From contig DATKGL010000021.1 in assembly GCA_035510795.1 (NCBI GenBank), forward strand, positions 11,068-75,067: DNA of 64,000 bases, read 5' to 3'. The stretch's first letter is position 1. Every line of letters begins with the position of its first letter. Below the pieces are notes generated by a model. The model did not search any database. It saw only the letters and a list, made by a program, of their open reading frames with translations, and was not told the DNA's origin. Made by a program: the position numbers and the translations under genes. Positions 52,754 to 60,951 of the stretch are shown here, in pieces. Source of the stretch: DATKGL01 sp035510795 (GTDB lineage Bacteria > Patescibacteriota > Saccharimonadia > Saccharimonadales > UBA4665).

Positions 52754-53295
52754 TTATTTTACTTGGAGTTGCTGGGTCAGGAAAGAGTGAGCAGGGTCGT
52801 CTGTTGGCGGATGAATATGGCTACGCCTGGATTTCTACTGGTGAAATTTTGCGAGTGTTAATTACCGGGAAAAGGCGTCATGAAATGTTAGCTGGCAGAC
52901 TGCTCAGCGATGAAGAAATGATTCAAATTATGGATAAGATTCTTGATGTAATCGACACTAATCAAGAGTTTATTCTAGATGGTTTCCCGCGCACAATTCC
53001 TCAAACCGATTGGCTGCTTAAACAGGTTGAGAAGGGTAGGTTTAAGCACACGGCAGTTATTCATCTAACAGCTTCAGAAAAAATTCTTAGAGAAAGACTT
53101 AAAAGCCGAGGGCGGCTAGACGACACAGACGATGCAATTAACCAACGCTTTAGTGAATATCAGGCAGTTACGCGTCCGATTATTGATCATTTCCGTAAAG
53201 AACAAATACAAATCTATGATATTGATGGAGCTAATACTCCGCGACAAGTTCATGAACAGATCATGAAAGTAGTCCGTAAAAACTCGATAGAATAG
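52750..53295 (+). CDS. adk: Adenylate kinase-like nucleoside monophosphate kinase
   Basis: 181 aa, GTG start overlapping the yqeY stop (GTGA). P-loop GVAGSGKSEQG, ISTGEILR (NMP-binding), ILDGFPRTIPQ and RLKSRGRLDDTDDAINQRF. The LID is short with no zinc Cys. Variants at the P-loop (GVAGSGKS rather than GxPGxGK) leave the substrate somewhat open. Confidence 0.85.
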   Translation: MIILLGVAGSGKSEQGRLLADEYGYAWISTGEILRVLITGKRRHEMLAGRLLSDEEMIQIMDKILDVIDTNQEFILDGFPRTIPQTDWLLKQVEKGRFKHTAVIHLTASEKILRERLKSRGRLDDTDDAINQRFSEYQAVTRPIIDHFRKEQIQIYDIDGANTPRQVHEQIMKVVRKNSIE

Positions 53296-53303
53296 CGGTT
53301 GCC

Positions 53304-54065
53304 ATGTTTACCAAAATTAAGACGCCATCCGAAATAAAAAATATGCGGACAAGCGGTCAAATGTTAGCCAAAATTCTCCATTTGCTGCAACATAACACTA
53401 AAGCCGGAATGAGCACGAAAGACTTGGCTAATCTGGCCTCGGCAGAGCTGAAGAGCCTTGGCGGCGAACCGGCGTTTCTTGGTTTTGGCGGATTCCCGGA
53501 TGTGCTCTGCGTATCTTTAAACGACGAAGTTGTTCATGGAATTCCTAAACCGAGACGACTTATAAATTCCGGAGATATTGTGAGTGTTGATTTTGGGGTG
53601 ATCTATAATGGCATGATAACGGATGCGGCACTTAGTTTTACAGTCGGTAAAGCGACCCCCGAGCTACAAGAGTTAGTAAAAATAACAGAAGAATCGCTGT
53701 ATGCCGGTATCAACGTCGTAAAAAATGGGGTAAAGACTGGTGACATCGGCCATGCCGTCGAGAAAGTCCTCAATAAACATCATTACGGCGTTGTTCGTGA
53801 CCTGGTCGGGCATGGTGTTGGTCATCACCTGCATGAAGACCCAAACGTACCAAATTATGGCTTTCCTGGCAGTGGCGTAAGTTTAAGCAAGGGAATGACG
53901 ATTGCCATCGAGCCGATGGCAACTCTTGGTTCTAAATCTGTATTTATGGCCAATGACGGCTGGACTATTAAAACTGTTGACGGATCCAACTCGGCTCATT
54001 TTGAGCATACTGTTTTAATTAGTGAAGACCACGCGGAAATTCTAACAGCCTACAGCCCAGCTTGA
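53304..54065 (+). CDS. map: Methionine aminopeptidase, type I
   Basis: 253 aa. Metal ligands visible in SVDFGVIYNGMITDAA (two Asp), GHGVGHHLHEDPNVPN (His), AIEPMATLG (Glu) and SAHFEHT (Glu). Removes N-terminal Met after deformylation. Overlaps ftsA by 4 bp. Confidence 0.95.
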   Translation: MFTKIKTPSEIKNMRTSGQMLAKILHLLQHNTKAGMSTKDLANLASAELKSLGGEPAFLGFGGFPDVLCVSLNDEVVHGIPKPRRLINSGDIVSVDFGVIYNGMITDAALSFTVGKATPELQELVKITEESLYAGINVVKNGVKTGDIGHAVEKVLNKHHYGVVRDLVGHGVGHHLHEDPNVPNYGFPGSGVSLSKGMTIAIEPMATLGSKSVFMANDGWTIKTVDGSNSAHFEHTVLISEDHAEILTAYSPA

Positions 54066-55333
54066 TGAAAACAGAGTATAAGCGCTATACTGCAAGCATG
54101 TACGACCACAATCTACCTCATTATGTAGGTCTCGATGTCGGTACAAACACAGTTCGCTGTATTGTCGGAGTTTTAGACCAGGATTCAGGTACGCCGTCGG
54201 TAATAGGTTACGGTAGCTCCCCTAATCACGGCATGCGCAAGGGAACTGTTGTTTATGTGGATGATGTCTCAGAAGCTATCGCCCAAGCGATAACCGAAGC
54301 TGAACGTATTTCTGGTTTTCAGATTCACAGAGCAACCGTCAATATCAACGGTTCAAATGTTAATGGTTTTAATTCCAAAGGCGTCATAGCTATTAGCACG
54401 GCCAACCGCGAAATTACTCACGAAGACCGCCTACGAGCCGAAGAAGCCGCTACTATCCTCAAATTACCGCCTAACCGAGAAATCGTCCAAGTTTTTGCAA
54501 AAAACTACCGTCTTGATGGACAAGACAATATTAAGGACCCGGTCGGCATGCAGGGGGTAAGATTGGAAGTCGACGCCCACATCGTCACAGCCTCGCTGCC
54601 GCATTTAAGAAATCTTGACTCGGCTCTTGATAAAGTTGAAATAATACCCAATAGGCATACCGTATCGAGTCTGGCTGCCGCTGAAGCAGTTCTAAGCCGC
54701 CAACAGAAAGAATCCGGCACTTTACTACTTGATATAGGTGCTGGTACCACGAATCTTGTAGTGATTGAAGAAGGCGAAATCCAGCATGTCGCAGTTTTAC
54801 CGATAGGCGGTATCAATATCACTAATGATCTGGCGATTGGGCTTAAGACAGACCTCGATATAGCCGAAGAAGTCAAAGTGAAGTGTGCAACCCTAGACCA
54901 AGATCACAAAAAAGAGGCAGTCTCCGTTGAACTCAATAAAAAAGTCCACACCTTTAAAACTAGCGACATCCTGATGATAACTGAGGCCAGAATTGATGAG
55001 CTACTGGATTATGTCGATAAGGAACTGCGCATGATTCATCGATCGAGGAAACTACCGGGCGGAGTAGTAATCGTTGGCGGTACTGCGAAATTTCCAGGGT
55101 TAGCCGACTTCACTAGAGACAAGCTAGAATTACCAGCTAGAATTGGTAAATTGCACAACATAACAGGTCTAATTGAGTCTGTTGATGATCCTGTTAATTT
55201 TACAGCAGTTGGATTGATGCTGCTAGATATGCTGCTTGCGCCGATGAATGAGGGCAGCGCTGGCTTCAATGTAACGGCCCGGGGCAAGTTATTTAATCCC
55301 GTGTCAAAGTTGATCAACATGATACGACGTTGA
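54062..55333 (+). CDS. ftsA: Cell division protein FtsA
   Basis: 423 aa. Actin-like ATPase: VGLDVGTNTVRCIVG (phosphate 1), SHS2/1C domain with NINGSNV and HIVTASLPH, LLLDIGAGTTNLVVI (phosphate 2) and GGVVIVGGTAKFPG (adenosine). A C-terminal amphipathic tail (KLFNPVSKLINMIRR) tethers FtsZ to the membrane. An internal ATG (residue 13) is also possible. Confidence 0.94.
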   Translation: MMKTEYKRYTASMYDHNLPHYVGLDVGTNTVRCIVGVLDQDSGTPSVIGYGSSPNHGMRKGTVVYVDDVSEAIAQAITEAERISGFQIHRATVNINGSNVNGFNSKGVIAISTANREITHEDRLRAEEAATILKLPPNREIVQVFAKNYRLDGQDNIKDPVGMQGVRLEVDAHIVTASLPHLRNLDSALDKVEIIPNRHTVSSLAAAEAVLSRQQKESGTLLLDIGAGTTNLVVIEEGEIQHVAVLPIGGINITNDLAIGLKTDLDIAEEVKVKCATLDQDHKKEAVSVELNKKVHTFKTSDILMITEARIDELLDYVDKELRMIHRSRKLPGGVVIVGGTAKFPGLADFTRDKLELPARIGKLHNITGLIESVDDPVNFTAVGLMLLDMLLAPMNEGSAGFNVTARGKLFNPVSKLINMIRR

Positions 55334-55385
55334 CTCTGGAATAAAGAATACAAATATTGACAGTAAATTATGGTCCCGACTTTTC

Positions 55386-55414
55386 TTGAACAAAATGTTT
55401 ATATAGGGTATACT
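55386..55414 (+). promoter_or_regulatory. Promoter of ftsZ
   Basis: TTGAAC (55386-55391), 17-bp spacer, TATACT (55409-55414), giving ftsZ its own start in addition to any read-through from ftsA. Confidence 0.7.
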
Positions 55415-55448
55415 CGCAAATATTAAGCGAGAGGACAAAAGATTTGCT

Positions 55449-56756
55449 ATGCCACAGATTGTGCCAGCTATAGAAACGTTCGCACGTATTAAAGTTGTCG
55501 GTGTCGGTGGCGCTGGCAGCGCGGCGATCGACCGGATGGTCGAAGCGGGTGTCGGGGGTGTCGAGTTTATTGCTATCAATACTGACGCTCAAGCGTTGCA
55601 TCATTCCCGAGCGCAGACAAAAGTCCACATAGGCAAGGAGACAACCAAGGGTTTAGGGGCTGGTGCCGATCCAGCTATTGGCCAAAAAGCTGCTGAAGAA
55701 TCAATTGAAGAAATAAGAAAATCATTAGTTGGTGCTGATATGGTGTTTGTTACACTTGGTGCTGGTGGCGGAACAGGCAGTGGTGCTGGTCATATAGTAG
55801 CTCGTGAAGCAGAGGATCTGGGCTCTCTTGTTGTCGGATTTGCTACAAAACCATTTGCATTCGAAGGAGAAAAAAGACGGAAAAATGCTGAAACGGCAAT
55901 TGAAGGTCTTCGTCGTTCAGTTGACACGTTAATCGTTATCCCTAACGACCGACTGTTGCAGACAATTGATCGCCAGACTCCGCTTCTAGAGGCATTTAAG
56001 GTTGCGGACGATGTTCTAAGGCAGGGTGTCCAGGGGATATCTGATCTAATAACCGTCAACGGGCTCATTAACCTCGATTTTGCAGATGTAAAAACTGTTA
56101 TGAAAGATGCCGGCTCTGCACTTATGGGAATCGGTCGGGCTAGCGGAGAAAACCGAGCCGTTCAAGCCGCTCAGCAAGCCATTGAATCGCCATTACTGGA
56201 AGTTTCAATTGATGGGGCTCGCGGGGTACTGTTTAACATCATCGGCGGGAATGACCTGTCAATGCACGAGATCAACTCTGCTGCTGAGTTAATTACTTCA
56301 GCCGCTGATCCGGAGGCAAATATAATTTTTGGAGCAACAATCAACCCTGATCTTGACGGTGAAGTCATTATCACTGTTGTAGCTACGGGCTTTGACGCTT
56401 CATATTTCTCCAGACGTGTTATTAGTGATAATGAATCAAATAAGAACTATCGCGAGAAAGATAACTCGGGCGACGGTATACCGCCAACGGCCGATCGACC
56501 TACCGATAGCGACATGGCAGATATTGATATGTCGCTGGATCGGAAAAATGAGGATGAGGAAGACTTCAAGAGTGACCACCCTATAGCAAATATCTGGAAT
56601 CTTGATAATGGCGATGAAGAAAATGAAAAAGAGGAAGTTGAAGATTCATCAGAAAACGTTAACACAATAGATGAAGAAGAGGTTGAGAAGCCATCATTTT
56701 TACGACGCCTCAAGCGTCATGATAAAAACGACAAAGCCAATAAAGATGATAACTAG
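55449..56756 (+). CDS. ftsZ: Cell division protein FtsZ
   Basis: 435 aa. GTP-binding GVGGAGSAAIDRM and tubulin signature VTLGAGGGTGSGAGH; the T7 loop GLINLDFADVKTVMKDAG is intact. A long acidic linker (about 330-415) ends in PSFLRRLKRHDKN, resembling the C-terminal peptide (usually D-x-P-x-F-L-R), needed for FtsA binding. Confidence 0.97.
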   Translation: MPQIVPAIETFARIKVVGVGGAGSAAIDRMVEAGVGGVEFIAINTDAQALHHSRAQTKVHIGKETTKGLGAGADPAIGQKAAEESIEEIRKSLVGADMVFVTLGAGGGTGSGAGHIVAREAEDLGSLVVGFATKPFAFEGEKRRKNAETAIEGLRRSVDTLIVIPNDRLLQTIDRQTPLLEAFKVADDVLRQGVQGISDLITVNGLINLDFADVKTVMKDAGSALMGIGRASGENRAVQAAQQAIESPLLEVSIDGARGVLFNIIGGNDLSMHEINSAAELITSAADPEANIIFGATINPDLDGEVIITVVATGFDASYFSRRVISDNESNKNYREKDNSGDGIPPTADRPTDSDMADIDMSLDRKNEDEEDFKSDHPIANIWNLDNGDEENEKEEVEDSSENVNTIDEEEVEKPSFLRRLKRHDKNDKANKDDN

Positions 56757-56817
56757 CCGCGTCACCGACATTTTAAGGAACACCCGTTTCGTGATAAATA
56801 ATACAGCAATAAAATAG

Positions 56818-56847
56818 TTGCAAAAACACTACGGGTGGAGGTATGAT
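56818..56847 (+). promoter_or_regulatory. Promoter of nrdR
   Basis: TTGCAA (56818-56823), 18-bp spacer, TATGAT (56842-56847). A hairpin GGCGCTAT...ATAGTGCC follows in the leader. Confidence 0.5.
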
Positions 56848-56924
56848 CATATTTATAGGCGCTATATATAGAAATGATAATTATAGTGCCAGCACATTCA
56901 TATTGAACAAAGGAGGTGTGCAAC

Positions 56925-57404
56925 ATGAAATGCAGTCAGTGCCAGAGTGAAGATACAAAAGTAATCGAATCCAGAGATGTCACAGATGGAGAGTCTGTCC
57001 GACGCCGAAGAGAATGTGTAAATTGTCAATATCGATTTACGACCTATGAAAGAATCGAACGACCTCAGCTGATCGTTATCAAGAACAGTGGCGATAGAGA
57101 ATTATTTAACCGCGACAAGATATTGGCGGGACTATATCGAGCCTGCGAGAAGACAGCAATAACTAATTTGCAACTCGAGAAATTAGTAAATAACATCGAG
57201 CAAGAACTGCAAGCTTGCGGTGACCCCGAAATCCGCTCAGCCGTAATTGGAGACTTGGTAATGGAGCGACTAGCCCAATTAAATGAAGTTGCCTATGTCA
57301 GGTTTGCGAGTGTTTATCGTCGGTTTAAAGATATTGCCGGATTCGAGAAAGAACTTTCAGACATAAAACAGAAAAAACAGAAAGTTCTACATAAAGTTAG
57401 TTAG
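56925..57404 (+). CDS. nrdR: Transcriptional repressor NrdR
   Basis: 159 aa from ATG 56925 (GGAGG 8 nt upstream). Zinc ribbon MKCSQCQSEDTKV...RRRRECVNCQYRFTTYE, then an ATP-cone (VIKNSGDRELFNRDKILAGLYRACEK). Senses (d)ATP and represses ribonucleotide reductase; nrdJ lies directly downstream. Canonical member, in contrast to the paralogue at 12.9 kb. Confidence 0.95.
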   Translation: MKCSQCQSEDTKVIESRDVTDGESVRRRRECVNCQYRFTTYERIERPQLIVIKNSGDRELFNRDKILAGLYRACEKTAITNLQLEKLVNNIEQELQACGDPEIRSAVIGDLVMERLAQLNEVAYVRFASVYRRFKDIAGFEKELSDIKQKKQKVLHKVS

Positions 57405-57569
57405 TTTGAGGCAGATAAACCAAAACGGAACTTGTATATAAAAAGCGAATGCTTTATAAATTTAGATACACGAGAAAACAAGACTCGAGGGGGAGCAAAA
57501 AAACACAAAAAAGTGTTCGATACTCTAAACAAAAAAATTAAATAATCAACTAACAAAAGAGAGGGTAAT

Positions 57570-60389
57570 ATGGGACAGACAACCAACCTTGAGGTTGAGC
57601 GGTTATTTACTCAACCCAAGAAAAAAGCCTATGACCAGCTGAAATGGGTCAAGCGCGACTCGTTAATCACGAGCCTCGTCGGTAATAAACCAGTCTTTGA
57701 GCAGAAAGGCGTCGAATTTCCCGCTGGATGGTCGCTGAATGCTATTAATATTGTGGCTCAGAAATACTTTACGGGTACTCCGGGAACAAAAGGAAGAGAA
57801 TCTTCGCTAAAACAACTGGTCGATCGGGTTGCTGATACTATTACTAGGCAGGGCATCCAAGAAGGCTATTTTGATGGCGACAGCGAAGCGGAAACCTTCA
57901 GAGAAGAACTAAAATATATTTTAGCCACCCAACGGGCGGCTTTCAATTCACCGGTTTGGTTTAATATTGGCGCCGAGGGTAGGGCCCAACAAGCCAGCGC
58001 TTGCTTCATTTTAGGCATAGAAGATACCATGCCCTCTATTCTGAACTGGTATGTAGAAGAAGGCATGATATTCAAGGGTGGATCTGGATCAGGTATTAAT
58101 ATAAGCCCCCTCCGATCCTGCATGGAACCGTTAGGTAAAAGTGCCGGTACAGCTTCAGGGCCGCTAAGTTTTATGCGAGGCGCTGATTCTTCCGCCGGAG
58201 CCATTAAAAGTGGTGGTAAAACCCGTCGGGCGGCCAAAATGGTAATATTAAATGCCGATCACCCTGATGTTGAGGCTTTTATTTGGAGTAAAGCCATAGA
58301 AGAGCGTAAAGCTCGCGTATTACAAGAAGCAGGCTTTGATATGGACCTAGATGGCAAGGACGCGTTCTCGGTTCAGTACCAAAACGCCAATATATCAATC
58401 AGAGTCACTGATGAATTTATGGAAGCAGTTGAAAAAAATGGCGATTGGGGCCTGAAAGCCGTTAAGACCGGTGAAACACTCAAAACAGTTAAAGCCCGTG
58501 ACGTATTTAGACAATTTGCTGAAGCTGCTTGGGAGTGTGCCGATCCTGGTATGCAATTCGACTCAACTATTAACCGTTGGCATACCACACCTAATGCCGG
58601 ACGGATAAACGGCAGCAATCCTTGCAGTGAATATATGCATATTGATAACTCCGCCTGTAATCTTGCTAGCATCAACCTCCTGAAATATCTGAGAGAGGAC
58701 AATTCATTTGACATCCAAGCTTTCCAACACACCGTTGAGGTTATTTTTACAGCTCAAGAGATTCTGGTTGGTTATAGCGAGTATCCAACAGAAAAAATCA
58801 CCAAGAACGCCAGAGCCTATAGAGAGCTAGGACTAGGCTATGCCAATCTAGGGGCAATGCTGATGGCTCAAGGTTTACCATATGACTCCGACGAAGGTCG
58901 AGCTCAAGCAGCTGCTATTACAGCTTTAATGACCGGTCGGGCATATGCAGTTAGTGCCAAATTAGCTCGCAAGGTTGGTCCTTTCGCCGGTTTTCATAAA
59001 GATCGAGAGCAGATGCTAAAAATTTTGAAGATGCACCGCCAAGAAGTATCTAAAATTGATGCCAGTTTGGTATCAGAAGAACTATTAAGCGCTGCTGCCA
59101 GCAGTTGGGATGAAGCGGTTGAACTGGGCGAGCTATATGGGGTTCGGAATTCACAGGCTAGCTTGCTAGCCCCCACGGGCACGATTGCTTTGATGATGGA
59201 CTGTGACACAACTGGCATAGAGCCGGATCTAGGCTTGGTTAAGTACAAAAAATTAGTCGGCGGCGGCGCTATGAGTATCGTTAACCAAACCGTACCAAGA
59301 GCGCTTAGATCATTGGGCTACACAACCGATCAGATCAAAGATATTGTTAATCATATTGATACAGAAAAAACCATAACTAATGCACCACACCTTAAGCCGG
59401 ATCATTATTCAGTTTTTGCCTGCTCGATGGGTGATAACTCTATTCATTATTCTGGTCATGTCAAGATGATGTCAGCAGTTCAGCCTTTTTTGTCCGGGGC
59501 AATCAGTAAAACAGTTAACATGCCCGAAGAGGCGACAGTAGATGAGATTGAACGGCTGCACATCGATGCCTGGAAAATGGGCATTAAAGCCATCGCAATT
59601 TATCGCGATAACTGTAAGGTAGGTCAACCACTGAGTATGGCAAAGAAAGGTGGCAATAATACTAACGAAAAAAGCACAGAAACAAGCGGAAAACCCGAAG
59701 AACGTATCATTGTAAAATCAGCCGTCCGGCGACATTTACCACGACAGCGCAACAGCCGAACATATAAATTCCGTCTTGCTGATCTGAAAGGGTTCTTTAC
59801 GGTTAGTGAATATGAGGATGGAGCACCAGGAGAGTTGTTTATTGTCGTGTCCAAGCAAGGCTCAACCCTTTCTGGCTTAATGGACTCGTTTGCTATATCT
59901 GTTAGCCACGGTTTGCAGTATGGCGTGCCGCTTAAAAGCTATGTTAGGTCATTGATGGGAACTAGTTTTGCGCCATCGGGCATAACGGATGATTCTGAAA
60001 TCAGAACTGCCAGTTCGATTACAGATTATATATTCCGAAGACTAGCAAAAGACTATCTGTCGTTTGATGATCGGGTAGAGCTAGGTCTGGCATCATTAAA
60101 TGATATGCCCGAATCACAGATAACACTACTGGCCCCTGAAATTAATGTGACAGTCGGACAAACCCTCAACCCCGAGAGCCAACCAGCGCAGCCACTTCAG
60201 GTTCAACCCGATCAACCAAGTAATCATGGTTCAGACACGGTTACCCACGACACAACTAATGGTAAAAATGCTAAGTCCTATGTTACCGATCCATCAGCCC
60301 CGCTCTGTTATAACTGCGGTAATCAAACTCAGCGAGCCGGCAACTGCTATGTCTGCACATCCTGCGGTTCTACGACCGGATGTTCCTAG
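57570..60389 (+). CDS. nrdJ: Adenosylcobalamin-dependent (class II) ribonucleotide reductase
   Basis: 939 aa. NSPVWFNIGAEGRAQQASACF (active-site Cys), GSGSGINISPLRS, NPCSEYMHIDNSACNLASINLL (catalytic Cys-x-Glu), APTGTIALMMDCDTTGIEPDL and a C-terminal zinc ribbon (CYNCGNQ...CYVCTSCGSTTGC). This is the long NrdJ type. Makes dNDPs without oxygen but requires B12, a cofactor such cells usually must import. GAGAGGG before the ATG. Confidence 0.96.
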   Translation: MGQTTNLEVERLFTQPKKKAYDQLKWVKRDSLITSLVGNKPVFEQKGVEFPAGWSLNAINIVAQKYFTGTPGTKGRESSLKQLVDRVADTITRQGIQEGYFDGDSEAETFREELKYILATQRAAFNSPVWFNIGAEGRAQQASACFILGIEDTMPSILNWYVEEGMIFKGGSGSGINISPLRSCMEPLGKSAGTASGPLSFMRGADSSAGAIKSGGKTRRAAKMVILNADHPDVEAFIWSKAIEERKARVLQEAGFDMDLDGKDAFSVQYQNANISIRVTDEFMEAVEKNGDWGLKAVKTGETLKTVKARDVFRQFAEAAWECADPGMQFDSTINRWHTTPNAGRINGSNPCSEYMHIDNSACNLASINLLKYLREDNSFDIQAFQHTVEVIFTAQEILVGYSEYPTEKITKNARAYRELGLGYANLGAMLMAQGLPYDSDEGRAQAAAITALMTGRAYAVSAKLARKVGPFAGFHKDREQMLKILKMHRQEVSKIDASLVSEELLSAAASSWDEAVELGELYGVRNSQASLLAPTGTIALMMDCDTTGIEPDLGLVKYKKLVGGGAMSIVNQTVPRALRSLGYTTDQIKDIVNHIDTEKTITNAPHLKPDHYSVFACSMGDNSIHYSGHVKMMSAVQPFLSGAISKTVNMPEEATVDEIERLHIDAWKMGIKAIAIYRDNCKVGQPLSMAKKGGNNTNEKSTETSGKPEERIIVKSAVRRHLPRQRNSRTYKFRLADLKGFFTVSEYEDGAPGELFIVVSKQGSTLSGLMDSFAISVSHGLQYGVPLKSYVRSLMGTSFAPSGITDDSEIRTASSITDYIFRRLAKDYLSFDDRVELGLASLNDMPESQITLLAPEINVTVGQTLNPESQPAQPLQVQPDQPSNHGSDTVTHDTTNGKNAKSYVTDPSAPLCYNCGNQTQRAGNCYVCTSCGSTTGCS

Positions 60390-60415
60390 TCCGATTAGTG
60401 CCATTCCTGTAGTGC

Positions 60416-60421
60416 TACAAT
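60416..60421 (+). promoter_or_regulatory. -10 element of the thioredoxin-fold gene
   Basis: TACAAT exactly 6 nt before the GTG at 60428; no clear -35. Leaderless transcript predicted. Confidence 0.4.
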
Positions 60422-60427
60422 AGAGAC

Positions 60428-60697
60428 GTGAAGCTACTTTTTCTTTATCGCCCCAGATCTGAGTATGCTCGAGAACTTGAGCAGTATGTTAGGGAGTTCA
60501 AACGATTGTACCCCGATAAAAATGTTGAATTACTAGATGTCGACAGTATCCAAGGAGAGGCAAAAGCCAGGCTTTATGATGTTGTTGAATATCCAGCTAT
60601 CATAGTTATTCGAGATGACGATAGTAGTCTGGTCAATTACTGGACCGGGCAACGTTTACCGACAATGAATGACGTCATAAGCTACCTGAACAGCTAG
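60428..60697 (+). CDS. Thioredoxin-fold protein lacking the CxxC motif
   Basis: 89 aa. LLFLYRPRSEYARELEQYVREF, VELLDVDSIQGEAKARLYDVVEYPAIIVIRDD has the thioredoxin/glutaredoxin alternation, including the cis-Pro loop (EYPAIIV), but the active-site CxxC is replaced by RPRSEY. It is probably not a redox enzyme itself. Directly after nrdJ, so it may interact with it or with a redox partner. Confidence 0.65.
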   Translation: MKLLFLYRPRSEYARELEQYVREFKRLYPDKNVELLDVDSIQGEAKARLYDVVEYPAIIVIRDDDSSLVNYWTGQRLPTMNDVISYLNS

Positions 60698-60727
60698 TTG
60701 ATTAAGATAACTGTTCTGAGCTATAGT
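60698..60727 (+). promoter_or_regulatory. Promoter of the ileS leader
   Basis: TTGATT (60698-60703), 18-bp spacer, TATAGT (60722-60727). Confidence 0.5.
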
Positions 60728-60767
60728 AATATACACAATTAGGAAATGCGTCTTATCGTATTGGGAT

Positions 60768-60935
60768 AGGGAAGTGACAATCAATCACTTAGCAGCAGGA
60801 AGAAATTGAAAAAGAATAGAACCTGCCGGGATAACACCGTTAAAGTTGTAAGTAAGTGCTTTTGAGAACACCTCGAAGGAAACTGGATGGTACCGCCCTA
60901 AACAGGTTCCAGTAACTCCTTAAGGTGTTTTTTAT
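60768..60935 (+). promoter_or_regulatory. T-box riboswitch of ileS (ultrashort Stem I type)
   Basis: A small hairpin AAGTGA/TCACTT (60772-60790) has the loop CAATCAA with AUC, the Ile codon, as the specifier in the apical loop. The T-box TGGTACCGCC lies at 60888-60897; its UGGU matches the ACCA end of tRNA-Ile (37653-37729). A terminator (AACACCT...AGGTGTT with T run) ends near 60932. This is the ultrashort Stem I architecture described for actinobacterial ileS leaders. Confidence 0.85.
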
Positions 60936-60951
60936 TAGAGAAAGGCGGCAA